NCBI GenBank assembly: GCA_035578175.1
Contig: JAQMRL010000011.1
Coordinates: forward strand, 7,947,501 to 8,011,500
Length of the DNA: 64,000 nt
Direction: 5' to 3'
Source of the DNA: Catonia carolina
Lineage: Eukaryota > Arthropoda > Insecta > Hemiptera > Achilidae
This document shows, piece by piece, positions 1 through 11,642 of the stretch. The notes under the pieces were generated by a model. That model saw only the letters and a program-made list of their open reading frames with translations, searched no databases and was not told the origin of the DNA. Within the stretch, counting starts at the first letter, position 1; every line of letters starts with the position of its first letter. Both the position numbers and the translations under genes were made by a program.

Positions 1-240
1 AATTTTTTAGTAGATTACGAATCCGGAAACAGTTTGTTGCTATCTCTTGTAGTTTCTGACTGATTTTTTGTCTTCCAGTTTTGGGCCGCGTCATTTTAAA
101 CCCAATTTAACCTCACTAAGTTTTTGGGAAGATTACGAATTCGAAAACCATTTGTAGCTATCTCTTGTAGTTTCTAACATCTTGGTGTGACGGACAGACG
201 GCCAAAGAAAATTATAGATGAAAATTTAAAAAATTGCCAC
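1..240 (-). mobile_element. HEL2 repeat fragment
   Basis: On the minus strand this reads as the 5' part of HEL2: the terminal inverted repeat GGTGGCAATTTTTT (around 228-241), a CCGTCTGTCCGTCACACC stretch, then two of the family's internal units, each starting AGAAACTACAAGAGATAGC and containing GATTCGTAATC. The same order occurs at 14956-15436 and 24130-24750. The copy runs off the left edge. Confidence 0.75.
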
Positions 241-1205
241 CAATTACAAATCGTAGTTATTTGGTATGTGTTATATACCATTAAATTCTAAATTTATTAA
301 ATGTTTAATTTTTTAGGTAAGATATATTTGTAATCTATCTCTGTTTACGTAGATTCATTTGACTACCAGTCACTGAACAGTAAAAGTAACAGTAAAGTTA
401 CGTGGTTCACAAAGTGAAACATATAAATTTACATAGTTATTTCAAACAAAAAAACGCTTAAAAATTCGAATTTTAGTTTAATCGGTCAAGTAGTTTTCCT
501 TGGAAACAAAAAAATACCCACAGCAAATACTTCTAAACAAAACATTTTTGCGCATTCCTTTACTTTTTAACTTAACACCAAAAATATAGTGCAAGAAATT
601 AAAAACAGCTTAGTAACGATAAAACACAAAATATGTTTCCATAGAATAGTACTGAAATGTTTTTACTGTGTAGTACAATACAACTGCTTAAGAGTTATAG
701 TCTGAAGATTACTTCTTTTAACTAAGAAAAAAATTTAAATAAAGTTAATTGGTCAGTACATAAAGAAGTAAAGAATGAGCTTAATAGGGGACTGTTTAAA
801 TATGAGATGTAGGAGGGTCACACAGAAGTAGTGCATTAAGTTATTCTATTTATAGTAGGCGAGAAATAAGAAACATCACGAAGAGAATTTGTTTATTTTC
901 CTCCACCGTCACACAGAAAATCTTTTTAAATGTTTGCTTTTCAAAGTGATCCTACCTTCAGAGTTCACCAACCTTTGAAACATGTACCCCAAATATAACA
1001 TAGTATCAAGCCAGTAATTTAGTAAGGATGTGGCAGATACATCTTTTATTAATTTTACTAGAAATTTTCAATCAATTCGGTTAGTCTTATTTTTTTTGTT
1101 AAAAAAGTAAGCCCTGAATGCATACCCATAAAATTTTAAAATCCAATGTAACCTTTCACGGATTAGTTATACTAAATATTCAATAATTTTTATTATAAAA
1201 ACTTT
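241..1205. other. AT-rich spacer, no feature seen
   Basis: No open frame with family resemblance, no tRNA-like boxes and no match to the repeats recognised elsewhere in the window. Confidence 0.5.
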
Positions 1206-1368
1206 CCCCCATAACAGACATGTAGAGTTATTATTTGTACTCGATCTGCTAGTAGTTCTAAGGCTACAGAAAATAGTTCTGTTTCTTATCACATGGTCAG
1301 CCAAACAGTTTGTGATTATACGACTGAAGATTTACGCACAGAAGAGGTAGAGGTATAAAAGACACTAT
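1206..1368 (+). mobile_element. SIN1 fragment, 5' part
   Basis: Matches the SIN1 5' half: CCCATAACAGACA, CACTCGATCTGCTAG-like, GTTTCTTATCACATGGTCAG and GAAGAGGTAGAGGT in family order. The 3' half with its stem-loop is absent. Confidence 0.8.
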
Positions 1369-2062
1369 AGGCCAAGCCAATTGCTGTGAGCACTGGGCTA
1401 TGCATGCGCATACTTCACTTTGACCCTGCATTTCCTCCGACCTACAGTTAGATGTACAGTCAGAGTGTTGTTAATATTAACAACACCCATTATATTAGTA
1501 TAATATTATATTAGTAGGCATGCTGTTCCATTGCTGATTACATACACTGTACTGTTGCAGTAGAGAAACTATTATAACGATACAGACGCACGTTCCGCCC
1601 AGCGCTCTCCTTACGAAAATCAGGCTATACTACCGATTTCATAATCATAAACACCCAAGTTTGAACCCTTGCATCTCCAAAACGATGAGTTGAATTTTAA
1701 CATACTTTACATCAAAATTTAGCTCATTTTATTCTGCGTTAACCTATAATAGTCCTATATTTTTAATGTTTGAAAATTTTTATTTTGAGGTTGAAAGAAA
1801 AAAACCCGGTTTTTTCCTACTGCAAAAAATTTCATGCGTTTAGAGGCGTAAAACTCGAGAATTATTTGACCGACAAGTTTGAAATTTTAACATAACATAG
1901 CGAATTATATTCTTACAAGATGTAAGAAATTTCAAATTCGTAAATTACTAAAAATTTTTTATTAACAATATTCTGAACCCCTTTCTATCTCGGTAACTAG
2001 GGTTAAGTAATACTATCATGCTATTTTGAATGGACTGTACTTGCTTGTATTTTGGGTATTTT
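1369..2062. other. Unassigned sequence
   Basis: Slightly less AT-rich at 1380-1460, but no readable frame or repeat match. A short TTAGTATAATATTATATTAG palindromic run lies near 1495-1516. Confidence 0.4.
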
Positions 2063-2310
2063 TATTTTAGGTTGTTCATCGTTAATTCGAATTCTGTTAA
2101 ATCTTCTTTAATTTCTTTTATCCACTAGATGTTTTTGGAGTTACCCAGTGTTTCCACTATCTTCCTTGATATTCTGATTTCTGGTATTCTGAGTATATGT
2201 CCAAAGAAAGAGATCCTACTTTTTCTTATCGCAAAAGTTATGGGTTTTATTTCCTAGTAGATCTGCTCGTTCGTGCAGCCTGTGTTGCCCATCAACTATT
2301 GGTTTATTAA
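2063..2310 (-). pseudogene. RTE-like reverse transcriptase, C-terminal scrap
   Basis: The minus strand translates in pieces to a non-LTR reverse transcriptase C-terminus: IVDGQHRLHERADL, then in another frame IRKSRISFFGHILRIPEIR and WIKEIKEDLTEFELT. The order basic stretch, FFGHILRxP, WxKExKEDL also occurs at 47576-48102 (plus strand, KKKISFLGLLIRTPKDR, VKEDMIELGLTFDD). The polymerase catalytic domain is missing and the frame is broken at least once, so this is a dead 5'-truncated copy. The RTE assignment rests on the tail motifs only. Confidence 0.75.
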
Positions 2311-2626
2311 TGCGTAAAATATAATATAAATGTTCACACAATCCCACTCATATGTGATAATTTAGATTTACTAGTATCTTCCTTTTTAGTTTTTGCAAGT
2401 TGTGTGTGTGTGTTTTATAAGAAAATTATCGCATTTTTACTAAGTGTAGGTTGCTCGAAGGTTGATAATCTGTTTTATAATGTCGCCGCATTTGTTGTCA
2501 TATCTATTATTTTGCAATTAGAATCTACACGCAATATCCAAGTCAAAGAATAAAGAAATTAATGTTTTGTCTCTCTATTTTTACAGAAATTTATTAAGTT
2601 TTCTGCATTTCATAAATAAATTTTGC

Positions 2627-2690
2627 CCATAACGGACAGGTAGAATGTTAAATTAATTGCACTCGATCTGTTGGTTCTAGGGCTCGACAA
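2627..2690 (+). mobile_element. SIN1 fragment, first 65 bp
   Basis: Only the 5' head remains: GCCCATAACGGACAGGTAGA, then GCACTCGATCTGTTGG and AGGGCT. Confidence 0.8.
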
Positions 2691-2921
2691 CTAAAAAAAG
2701 TTACAAGGATTACGTAAATAACGACTCAAATTTGTTTCATCAAATGAAGAGAGTGTGAGAAGTGCCTCTTGGGAATTTCACAATCGCACTTAGATTTCAG
2801 AGGCTTCATTAATTCTTTATTTCCAAGCGGCACATTAATTTTAATACTTTGAATTTCTGTCTCGTGTCAAAGAAATTTAAATCATTGTGTTGAAACATCT
2901 TCATAAATTCTTAATATCTAC

Positions 2922-3085
2922 GTTCCATAGCGTAATGGTCAGCGTCACTAGCTTCTACGCCGGGGTTCTGGTTCGATTCCCGGTCAGATCTGGAATTTCT
3001 TCATTATTTATTTTCATGTACCTTACCAACTGTATTAGCGGTAATGCGATACAGTCGGACGTAAAAAAAGGTGCTACACTTAACT
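2922..3085 (+). mobile_element. SIN3 SINE, head type 1
   Basis: The tRNA-like head has an A-box-like TAGCGTAATGGTCAGC and a perfect B box GGTTCGATTCC (2970-2980), followed by CCGGTCAGA. The body has CATTATTTATTTTCATGTACC and the tail TGTATTAGCGGTAATGCGATACAGTCGGACGT followed by an A-run. The same tail follows a different tRNA head at 50505-50665. Confidence 0.8.
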
Positions 3086-3167
3086 AAACCTAGCTGAAGG
3101 TTCATCAATCTAGTTCTGCCAATATTTTCGCTTATCTTCATCTGTAGTTACGAAGAAAAGCGAATTC

Positions 3168-3260
3168 GACCGGGTTGTCGATCTAGAGGTCAATGCAACT
3201 GGTTTCTATGCCAGATATTCTCAATTCGATCTCCGGTCAGGTGTGACACTTATTAATATT
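3168..3260 (+). mobile_element. SIN3 head fragment
   Basis: TCTAGAGGTCAATGCAACTGG, TTTCTATGCCAG and a decayed B box TTCGATCTCCGGTCAGG match the SIN3 type 1 head; no tail is visible. Confidence 0.6.
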
Positions 3261-3823
3261 CTTTAATTTTTTCATTAACTTTATTTATGAAATTCACAAC
3301 TGTTATAAGATAAACAACCAGTGAATATTATAGTGGGTGAAAGAATGAATGAAATGACATGAGTGACGTGGATGGAGAGCAGCATCCACTGATAGGTCTC
3401 CGACATGATATTAGTTACTTCTTACTAAGTTATCGATTAATTAATTAATTCATTCATTAATAACATTAACCGTTTTTAAAACAGGAGGTCCTTGCTCCAC
3501 TTCCTCCTAAGTCGTCTTTGAACGTAGTTTGGTAGATGACGGGAGGAAAGTTAAAGTTCTTTTGTATGAGCGAAAAATCTGTCGTGGAAGTTTTGATAAA
3601 GTTGAATGAAAACATCTGTTACTAGAGGGATGTTGAGGTCGTTAAGTAAGGTAGCGTAGAAACGTATGAGGGTGGGTTGACTAAAATCCGTAAGATCCTC
3701 GATTGAAACTTCTGAATCCGAGCTATCACTGAGGGTTTAGCGCATCCATAAATTTGACCGGCGTACATCCAAATTGGCCTAAGAAGGGACTTATATATCT
3801 TTAGTTATTATTAATATTAGCGC

Positions 3824-4215
3824 CTGCCCATAACAGACAGGTGGAGTGTCAAATTATTTACACTTAATCTGTTCGTTGCAGGGCTAAAATAAATAGTTCT
3901 GTTTCTTGCCACATGGTCAGCCAATTTAATGACTGATTCATTTAAGAACAGAAGAGGTAGAGGTGCAAAATACACTTATCAGAGTTGCCTCCTCTGAAAG
4001 TAATAAATTTCATTATACAGCCAGACCCTGTGGTGAATGAAGTGAAGGTGTCATTTGGAGAGTGAAAAATATGTGCTTTACAGAGGGCCCGGCATGCTTA
4101 TAAGTGTATTTCTTCACTCAGTGAGGAAGGTTATTGTAAACCCGCTCAGTTTTAGTTTTACTTAGCAAAACCTCTAGAGGTTCAAACCAGCTTTTTGGCT
4201 GATGACCTGAACAAC
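3824..4215 (+). mobile_element. SIN1, full length, with target duplication
   Basis: Complete copy from CTGCCCATAACAGACAGG to CTTTTTGGCTGATGACC-AACAAC. It is flanked by the near-identical 11-mers AATATTAGCGC (3813-3823) and AATATTATCGC (4216-4226). There are no terminal inverted repeats, which argues for target-primed retrotransposition rather than a cut-and-paste element. It has no coding capacity. Confidence 0.85.
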
Positions 4216-4226
4216 AATATTATCGC

Positions 4227-5125
4227 GAAAAACATTAGTGCGTAGAACCTTCTATACTGGTTGTTTTTTGTTTACATCAACAGGCAAAAGGTTGTTTTTA
4301 ACCGCTACAAAATTAACTAAGTAAAAAATAAGATTGAGTTGGTTATCAAACCTTCCTCACCGGGTTGAAAATATGATTTTTTATCAATATGGCAAGGCTC
4401 CTAAAAAACGATCCGTTTTTCAAACTGCAAATTACACGTTCTTTTCATTCACCACCGCTGTATAATGCCACACATAACTTTTAATTCTGTTCTTCAATAA
4501 TTCAGTCATTTAATTCATTATTAATGTATCATTCAGTCAATTGATTGACAAGGTGCGAAGAAATAGAATCTTTATAGTCAATAAACTAGAAGGTTGAATT
4601 CAATTTACGTTAACACTCCAGCTGTCTGCCGTGCGAAAAGATACAGGCTTTATGTACGAGAAAATACTTAATAATACCAACGAATCGAAAAACAATTTTT
4701 GAATTTTATCAGTCCCGAATATTATTTATAGTCTATAAATTCCGATTTAAATTATAAATCCTTTATTAAATTCCCAACAAATTATTCTCTTGATACAGTA
4801 CAAGTAACAATAACGGACTTTCACAAAGGGAATTCAGCACTATGGGAAATTACACAAATTTACCAACAAATCGATTAATCCAGCTTTGAAATTTGGTGCG
4901 CTTATGTAATAGTGGATTAAATTTCATAAATATAATATTAAAATTAACTGAACTTACAACCATACAAATATTCATAAAATCTCATTAACAATTAATACAA
5001 AAGTTTTAAAAGCCACGAAACTTTTAATGCAATATATTGTATTGCAATGTGTATTCTACACGAGTACGTTTCTAATATGAAATTTAAATATTAGACAAAT
5101 TTACTTCACAAAACGTATCCAAAAA
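4227..5125. other. AT-rich spacer
   Basis: No coding, RNA or repeat signal recognised. The right part (5040-5125) leads into the 3' terminus of a HEL1 copy. Confidence 0.5.
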
Positions 5126-6240
5126 TCTGGTGTAGCCTAAAACCCTCACACAACTTTCTCTTTCCAATGCAAATTATGAACAATATAACCTAACATTAGT
5201 AATAAAACATTAGAAATAAACAAAAATACTAACCTCAAAAAACAATATTATTTTAATCATGAGTGAATGATGCAAAATTAAAATCAACCTCAGTTTGGCT
5301 TAAACACACGGAAAATAACTCTTTCACCGCATTGGCGCAGTTGGTAACGTGCTCGCCTCTCATCATGCGGTCCTGGGATCGAATCCCACTCAGGCACGGC
5401 ATATTTTCATACGTCACAAAAATTCATTTCATCCTCATTGCACACAGTTACACCCCAACGTCGTCGCTAATGACCTTGCAGTTGATGCAACGTTAAATAA
5501 ATAAAAAAAAAACTCTCACGCTAAACTACAATCTGTAGAGAAAAATGCTCTTTACAAAAGTTGTAGATCTTTTAATTTCCTATTAATTTGATTATATAAG
5601 GTTTGTCGTAAAATGCATGCTACGGCTGAAATCTTATAAAAATCGATTTTTACACGTATTCGTGAGAAAAAAACAGAAAATCGCTAATTACCGCTAAACT
5701 AAGCGTTATAAAGAAAAATCTTTGAAATAAAAGTTGTAGGAATTTAAATTCTCTACACCTTTTATTATATACATTTTTGCGCTAAAATGCACATTTAAGT
5801 CGCAATCTTAAAAAAACAATTTTTTTACGAGAAAACAACCTCCCTAAGAATTTCAGCAGACATGGCGCTTACCCTACCCAGTAAAGCATAAAAAACTTAG
5901 TACATGAGGCGATTTTTAAAAAAAATCCTAAAGCCGTTTTTTAGAAAATCGCAAAAAGTGAAAAATTACACGAATAAACTACTACTTCCGGTTGACCGAT
6001 TTTGATGAAAATGTTCTTGTTGGGTCCTCTAGTGGTATCTAACTTAAGTTTCAAGTTTCAAGTTCGTACGATGTTCCGTTCTTGAGGTATTCTGTTCACA
6101 CAACAGACCAATCGTTAAAAACATGTTTTTTGGGTTCAGGGGGTCTGAAAACATGTAGATCCGGTAATAACTCGATTTCAAAAAATCGACATGAAAACAA
6201 TACTTTCCTTCCTATATATTCATATAGGCAAGAGAAAGTA
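5126..6240 (-). mobile_element. HEL1 element, near full length
   Basis: Oriented so that the hairpin end is 3'. The left edge carries the decayed 3' hairpin (TCTGGTGTAGCC...CTCACAC) and the inner inverted repeat ACTTTCTCTTTCC. The right edge carries CCTATATATTCATATAGG and GGCAAGAGAAAGTA, the inverted copy. The interior has the family blocks TTCACGCTAAACTA, CTACTACTTCCGGTTGACCG and CAGACCAATCG. The CA repeat that other copies have before CAGACCAATCG is almost lost. A SIN3 is nested at 5328-5510. Confidence 0.85.
5328..5510 (+). mobile_element. SIN3 SINE, head type 2, nested in HEL1
   Basis: tRNA-like head with TTGGCGCAGTTGGTAACGTG (A-box region) and GGATCGAATCC (B box), then TTTTCATACGTCACAAAAATT, a diverged tail ending CAACGTTAAATAAATAAAAA. 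AACTCTTTCAC (5317-5327) and AACTCTCAC (5511-5519) flank it, and HEL1 resumes directly after, so the SINE is the younger insertion. Confidence 0.85.
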
Positions 6241-6262
6241 AAAATATTTTTAATGATGATCT

Positions 6263-6400
6263 TTCTTAATCCCTAATATGTGTACATTGCAATCTGTTCA
6301 ATGCAGAACAATAAGCAACCCCATGACTTAATGAGATGATGTGTATAACGTGTAAATGAGGTGATGTCTTGTACAAATCAAGGCCGACCATATTATATAT
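6263..6400 (-). mobile_element. SIN2 fragment, 3' part
   Basis: The minus strand carries the SIN2 3' half ending in ATTAGGGATTAAGAAA, with TTGAACAGATTGCAATGTAC and CCATGACTTAATGAGATGATG on the plus strand. The tRNA head is missing. Confidence 0.8.
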
Positions 6401-6499
6401 GGTATTTGTTGAAGCGTTACAAGAGCGGTAAAAGAATTTCCAGCTTATTTCCGCAATTAACGTTAATAAAAATACAATCTGAAAATTATAAAGTTTACA

Positions 6500-6562
6500 T
6501 AAGGGCGGCCTCCATAGCGTAAAAGTAAGCATGGTAAACAACAAAACAGATTCGATTCTAAG
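6500..6562 (+). mobile_element. Possible decayed SIN3 head
   Basis: GGGCGGCCTCCATAGCGTAA and CAGATTCGATTCT resemble the A-box region and B box of SIN3 type 1, but the segment between is scrambled. Confidence 0.35.
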
Positions 6563-6965
6563 ACACGAGGTTGAAATTTTATAAAACAATAGCATTGCCG
6601 ACCCTACTCTATTGCAGTGAAACTTGGGTGCTATCAAAGCGAGAGGAGAGTAGATAGCAAGCTCTGAAACAAAATTTCTTCGACATACGTATAGGTGTAG
6701 TAGAGAAGATCGTTACAGGAATACCGATATAAGGAAAGAACTCAATATCATACCTATAAACCTATAAATCTATAAACGACAGGGTATCTCAGAACAGTGG
6801 TTAGAGCACGTGAACAGAATGAGGGAGGAGGCTAACTAAGCGACCACTAAGTTATAAACAGGAGGGAAATAGAGAACGAGGACGCCCGAGGAAGAGATTT
6901 GAGAGGTCCGGAAATGGCAGATCCCTAATCCTTGAAAGGCAGGAAAAGAAGACTAAGAACTCTGA
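6560..6965 (+). pseudogene. Non-LTR reverse transcriptase C-terminal remnant
   Basis: From about 6571 the plus strand reads LKFYKTIALPTLLYCSETWV then LSKREESR and an in-frame stop. This is the typical end of a non-LTR reverse transcriptase (thumb/connection region, xLLYxSETW). Further pieces follow in shifted frames (QWLEHVNRM-like near 6800 and a basic RGRPRKRFER-like segment near 6880-6900). No YADD region is present, so the copy is 5' truncated and dead. It resembles the C-terminal type at 35669-36310 more than the RTE-like type at 47576-48102. Confidence 0.75.
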
Positions 6966-8078
6966 ATTTTAACAATTTTAAACCTGTAATCTTTAAATAG
7001 CCAAGCCGTTGAGATATGACCAATTAAGCTCAACTAAATACAAATCTGTATGAAATGGTAAATCTGTATGAAATGGTTTTGAAATGGTAAACGTAATGTT
7101 TATTTAATTAATTTTTATTTAGATACCTAAATAAATAGTTACTAGTAATTTTTATGTCAAGGTCACCACGTGATGTCATCCACGAACGGTCAGTTCAGAG
7201 AAGTTTTGATTTACTGCCAAATAATTGAACAATCCGTCTGCCAGCCTTTAACAGTGTATACGTAGTAAATAAATAGTACACAACACTGAATTGCAGTCCA
7301 AACAGTGAGTAAATTAAATTTGTTAATGAAACTATAACAGGCAACTGTAGACTAGAAAACTAGATAGACCTATAATTATTTAAATTTTACAGTTAATGAA
7401 TTTATTTAAATTCAAAACATTTCCTTACATTATGAAAGAATCGTAAACAAAAATAAATAATTAAAAAAAAATCTTCAAAGAGTTCACAACAAATAAGTTT
7501 CCGAAACTGATGACTTTACAATTACATAAACATAAGAATTTAGATGAAAACTGGTTGACATTTCTAATGATTCCATCAAGGGTTTTTTATATGGTGACGA
7601 TATTTAAAAGGAAAATGTTTGTTCCAGAATTCTCTAGTAGGACCAAGTTTGTAGAGATGTTATAATAATAGAATTAAATCAGGTTAGTTCCAAGAAATGG
7701 TTAGAAATATTGTGTACAAATGGTTAGTATACACCTATTGTCGTAACGGCTACCTAACTGATGGGTCGGTGTGTAAATAATTGGCTCTTTTGTAACGCTT
7801 TTAATTCAATTTTATAATGTGTTTGTTTCTGGTTCGTAAACAATTCCACAACATGACAGAAAAACCTCTGTTAATCTAGAAACCTGGTGAGTTAGTATTT
7901 AAAGGGGTCATGATGTTCTTTCCAGTTAGTCTTGATCTGTCATCCAGTGAGTGAATTGTGTTCTCGATCAGAGCATTTCACGTTTTGTGAAAAGGTCCGA
8001 ATCTTAACTGTTTGTCTTATAATTGGGTGTACTTATAAGTAGGATTTGGTTTAATTAAATACACGATAATCTAGTTGG
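6966..8078. other. AT-rich spacer with a small direct repeat
   Basis: AATCTGTATGAAATGGT occurs twice in a row near 7044-7076. Nothing else is recognised. Confidence 0.45.
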
Positions 8079-8490
8079 CCCATAACAGGCAGGTGGAGTG
8101 TTAAATTATTTGCACTCGATCTGCTAGTTCCAGAAAAGAAAAAAATTTTTTCAAAAAATATTTCTGTTTCTTATCACATGGTCAGCCAATTATACAACTC
8201 AACTATTTAAGAACAGAAGAGATAGAGGTGTAAAAGAAACTAGTCAGAGTTATCTTCTCTGAAAGTAATGAATTTCATTATACAGCCAGACCCTGTGATG
8301 AATGAAGTGAAGGTGTTATTAGGAGGGTGCAGAGTAGATTCTTTTCAGAGAACCTGGCATGCTGATAAGCATAGGCTACTTTTGTACTCAGTGAAGAAGG
8401 CAATGGTAAACCATCTCACTCCTTGTTTTACTTAGTAAAACCTCTAGAGATTCAATCCAGCCATTGTGATAAGTGTCACAATATTATCAG
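8079..8490 (+). mobile_element. SIN1, nearly full length
   Basis: GCCCATAACAGGCAGGTGGA to GAGATTCAATCCAGCC. The 3' stem-loop is degraded (CCAGCCATTGTGATAAGTG), and no clear target duplication remains. Confidence 0.85.
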
Positions 8491-9664
8491 TCATTCCCAA
8501 AACTGAGAATATTTTGCACCAGTTTTGAAAAGAAAATCAAAAGTCTTATTCGAATACGTACTAAATTATGTAATTTACAATAAAAAACATTTTATTTTGA
8601 TATGACAGTAAAATTCCCATACACAGAAGCTCTAACGCAAATACTGACAGGTAACAATAAATCTAATTTAGTCTTAATGTACATCTAGTTTAATCTATTC
8701 TGTCTTTTTTAAAAATTGAATATAAATGCTAATGCAGACAATAAAGGGGGACAGATGAAAATGAGTAATGAAAAAATGCTAGACTATATAGTGTGTTATT
8801 TCTTATCTCTATATAGGTCAATCCTAAATAGAAGAAACCAAAACCAAAACAGAACAACTAATTACTCTACCTTTATAGAGAAAACCCACCCATGACTGTA
8901 TTAGAATTAAACCACTTAATATCATACAAACATGAATGATTATGGGAAGACAAGTATCAAAGGAATAAATTGGAAGACGAAGAAGGAAACTGACATGGAC
9001 CTTAGAAGTAGATGGAGGGTTTTCAGTCAAATTAAACCTAAAGACAAGGTACCATGAAGTGAAGGTAGGTAGATACATTTGCCTCAAAACCTCAACTTTG
9101 ACATCAAGTTAATAGAATTCAAATTAGTAGACATGCTTTTGCATAAGTGTCATGGAGATGTAAGAAGTTAAGGCTGCATTTAGAGCTTATTTGTCAATCT
9201 GAAATAGATTTTGGTTCACAAAACTATCAAAATAATTTCAAAACGAATAGATTTTTGATAGTACCGTAAAAAAATACATCAAGTTTTTTGATATTTTCCT
9301 GCCCAATTCAGATAATGGATGAATCACATTCAAGGAATGTTTTTTGCTTTTTACCTTTGAAACAAAATAACCACGGATCTATTTGAATAAAATCTCCGAT
9401 CTTAGTGATGGATGATGAAGCTTCATTCTTAGTGAAAACACAGTTTATTACCACAATTTTATTAATTTATCAAAATCTTATAATATTTTTGGTCTCTGGA
9501 CAATTCCCGTCAGTTGAATGGTAGAAAATTACTTGGAACAGAGTAACATTAGTAAAAATATGGGACTTTTGATGGTGACTGGCTAACAGCCATACATAAA
9601 AAAATATTTTTTGTTTTATTGAACATCCTATGCAGGTATTTTCAACTGTCATATGATATTAATA
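8491..9664. other. Unassigned AT-rich sequence
   Basis: An 87-codon open frame on the minus strand around 8824-9087 has no recognisable composition or motif and is probably chance. TGGTGACTGGCTAACAGCCAT (9574-9594) resembles a stretch near 19179-19199. Confidence 0.4.
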
Positions 9665-9710
9665 ATTGAAATATATAATATTCTTTAAAACCACCAGTAA
9701 TATGGTAAAA

Positions 9711-10683
9711 TGTTGTTCAGGTCATAAGCTGAAAGGCTAGTTTGAACCTGTAGAGGTTTTACTAAGTGAATCGAGGAGTGAGGTGGTTTACAGTTGCCTT
9801 TCTCACTGAGTGGAAAAGTACGCTTACTAGCATGCCGGGCCCTCTGAAAAGCACATATTTTCCACTCAGCAAATGACATCTTCACTTCATTCACCACAGG
9901 GTCTGGCTGTTGTAATGAACTGAATCAGCTATGGTAAAGTTTGTTTATGTTTGCTATAGTTGAGTATATAAACAAACTCCAGCTGACTGGATAGTAAACA
10001 TTTTTGAAACTATTTAATTTATATTAAAGAAAAAAGAATATTGAAAAGAGAGTTATTTACTGGTTGCTAGGAAACTAAAGAAGAATAATGATGAATTTTG
10101 TAAAAGAATATGGTGACTGTGGTTCCAGACATCAAACAGGATGGTTGGTCCACAAGTTAGTGCGAAAATTTAATTTAAAACAGATTTAAAAGACTGTAAA
10201 ATACAAAAATAAAATGATATTTAAAACAACGTTGAATGTAAAAATTTATGGGACATGTTAATAATCAAAAGAAATAATTAAATAAGTGATAAGTTAAAAC
10301 ATTAAAACATAAAAAATACATTAAAATTTATATATTTGCTGTACAACATACTAAATTATTAAACAGAATTATTCAAGAATAGTGACTTCATTTTTTTATT
10401 CACAGCAAATTTAGTATAAACTTATGTGGAACATTTAATTCGCCACAAATCTGGCGAATCCCTCATGGGGAATATTTAGTACACCACACTGTATAATGAA
10501 ATTTATTACTTTTAGAGGAGATAACTCTAATTAGTGTCTTTTACACCTCTACCTCTTCTGCTCTTAAATGATTCAGTAATTTAATTGGCTGACCATGTGA
10601 TAAGAAACAGTACTATTTATTTTAGTCCTGCAACAAACAGATTGAGTGTAAATAATTTGACACTCCACCTGTCTGTTATGAGC
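9711..10683 (-). mobile_element. SIN1 split by an insertion
   Basis: The 3' half lies at 9711-9923 (GTTGTTCAGGTCATAAGCTG to CACAGGGTCTGGCTGT) and the 5' half resumes at 10485-10683 (CTGTATAATGAAATTTATTAC to CACCTGTCTGTTATGAGC). Between them are about 560 bp of unrelated sequence. The split SIN1 is itself flanked by 46-bp direct repeats (9665-9710 and 10684-10729). Confidence 0.8.
9924..10484. mobile_element. Unclassified insertion inside SIN1
   Basis: About 560 bp of AT-rich sequence interrupting SIN1. CTGTTGTAATGAA on the left and CTGTATAATGAA on the right look like a target duplication of the SIN1 sequence. An 11-bp stem (AGTTTGTTTAT / ATAAACAAACT, about 9937-9977) sits at the left end. 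No coding capacity. Confidence 0.5.
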
Positions 10684-10830
10684 ATTGAAATAAATATATT
10701 CTTAAAAACAACCATTAATATGGTAAAATAGTAAACACTTAACCAATTACAGCGGTTTTGTGCATAAAATACACATCTTCAGTAATTTTTCTTACCTATT
10801 CTTTAATTTGTTACATTTAAAATTCAAACA
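10684..10830 (+). repeat. Diverged half-copy of the 24987-25188 foldback
   Basis: AACCATTAATATGGTAAAAT, AAACACTTAACCAA, GCGGTTTTGTGCAT and ACACATCTTCAGTAA follow the same order as one arm of the near-perfect inverted repeat at 24987-25188, with many substitutions. Confidence 0.65.
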
Positions 10831-10880
10831 TTTAATATTTCCTACTTATCATGATAGGTAAGGATCTAACAGTAGATGGA

Positions 10881-11055
10881 TTTTTTTTTGATTTTACATT
10901 TGACTCTTTTGCAATTTCTGCTAATGCAGAAGGTGGAGAATGATGATATATGAAAATGAGTGATGAAAAAATGCCACACCCTACCGGGAATCGAACCTGG
11001 GACCCTGGCATAGAAGCCAGTTGCATTAACCACTACACCAAAGGGGCGGCCTACT
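10881..11055 (-). mobile_element. SIN3 SINE, head type 1, with target duplication
   Basis: Minus strand: TTTGGTGTAGTGGTTAATGC (A-box region), TTCTATGCCAG, B box GGTTCGATTCC, then CACTCATTTTCATATATC, CTGCATTAGCAGAAATTGC and an A-rich end. GTAGATGGA flanks both sides (10872-10880 and 11056-11064). This is the best-preserved type 1 head in the window. Confidence 0.9.
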
Positions 11056-11064
11056 GTAGATGGA

Positions 11065-11642
11065 GACAGATCTTACTGAATTATAGTAAAAAAGAAACAA
11101 TATTAATGTATAAATTCATGCTAAAAATCGAGTCACTTGAATTGAGGGTTTTTACAATACAATAGCTTTCTATGAAAGATAGAAGTTAAATAAGTAGAAC
11201 TTTATTAAAACTTGAATGAATATTTAAATAATACTGAGAAAAACTCAACTAAAACAGTTTTATACAAATGGCTGAAGATATAACATTTTCTGAAAGGGTT
11301 TTAGTAAAATTTGTTTCAATTTTGTTTCTTTATATACAGAACTCGTGATAGTTAATTTGGTGAAATATAAGTTTACGAATTTAGAAGAAAGTTAAAAGAA
11401 AAATGAAACAGCAATAAAAGGATAGTTTAAATTTATATTTTTGCATTGGAAGTGAAAAGTGTCGCAATTTATTTCTTTTAAATCCTGTAACTTGCTTGTA
11501 AAGAGAAGAGATTGTAATCAAGTTCCCAACAACCAAATTAATTATATTAATATCACCAAAGAAAATTGTACCTCTAAGTACAATTTTATATATATAACAA
11601 ATCTATCTATCTATATAACAAATCAAATACAAAAAAAGAAAA
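11065..11642. other. AT-rich spacer
   Basis: No gene or repeat recognised. Confidence 0.45.

Noticed and set aside
2922..3000. Possible tRNA genes at the SIN3 and SIN2 heads
   Set aside because: A and B boxes are present but cloverleaf stems are imperfect and SINE bodies follow; they are SINE promoters, not tRNA genes.
8824..9087. 87-codon open frame, minus strand
   Set aside because: Hydrophobic composition typical of reversed A-rich DNA; no motif, splice context or repeat relation.
9685..9897. Recurring frames with KWSFAEWKICAFQRARHA-like peptides (also 41061-41303 and 33608-33874)
   Set aside because: SIN1 sequence read in one frame; interrupted in most copies, so not a gene.
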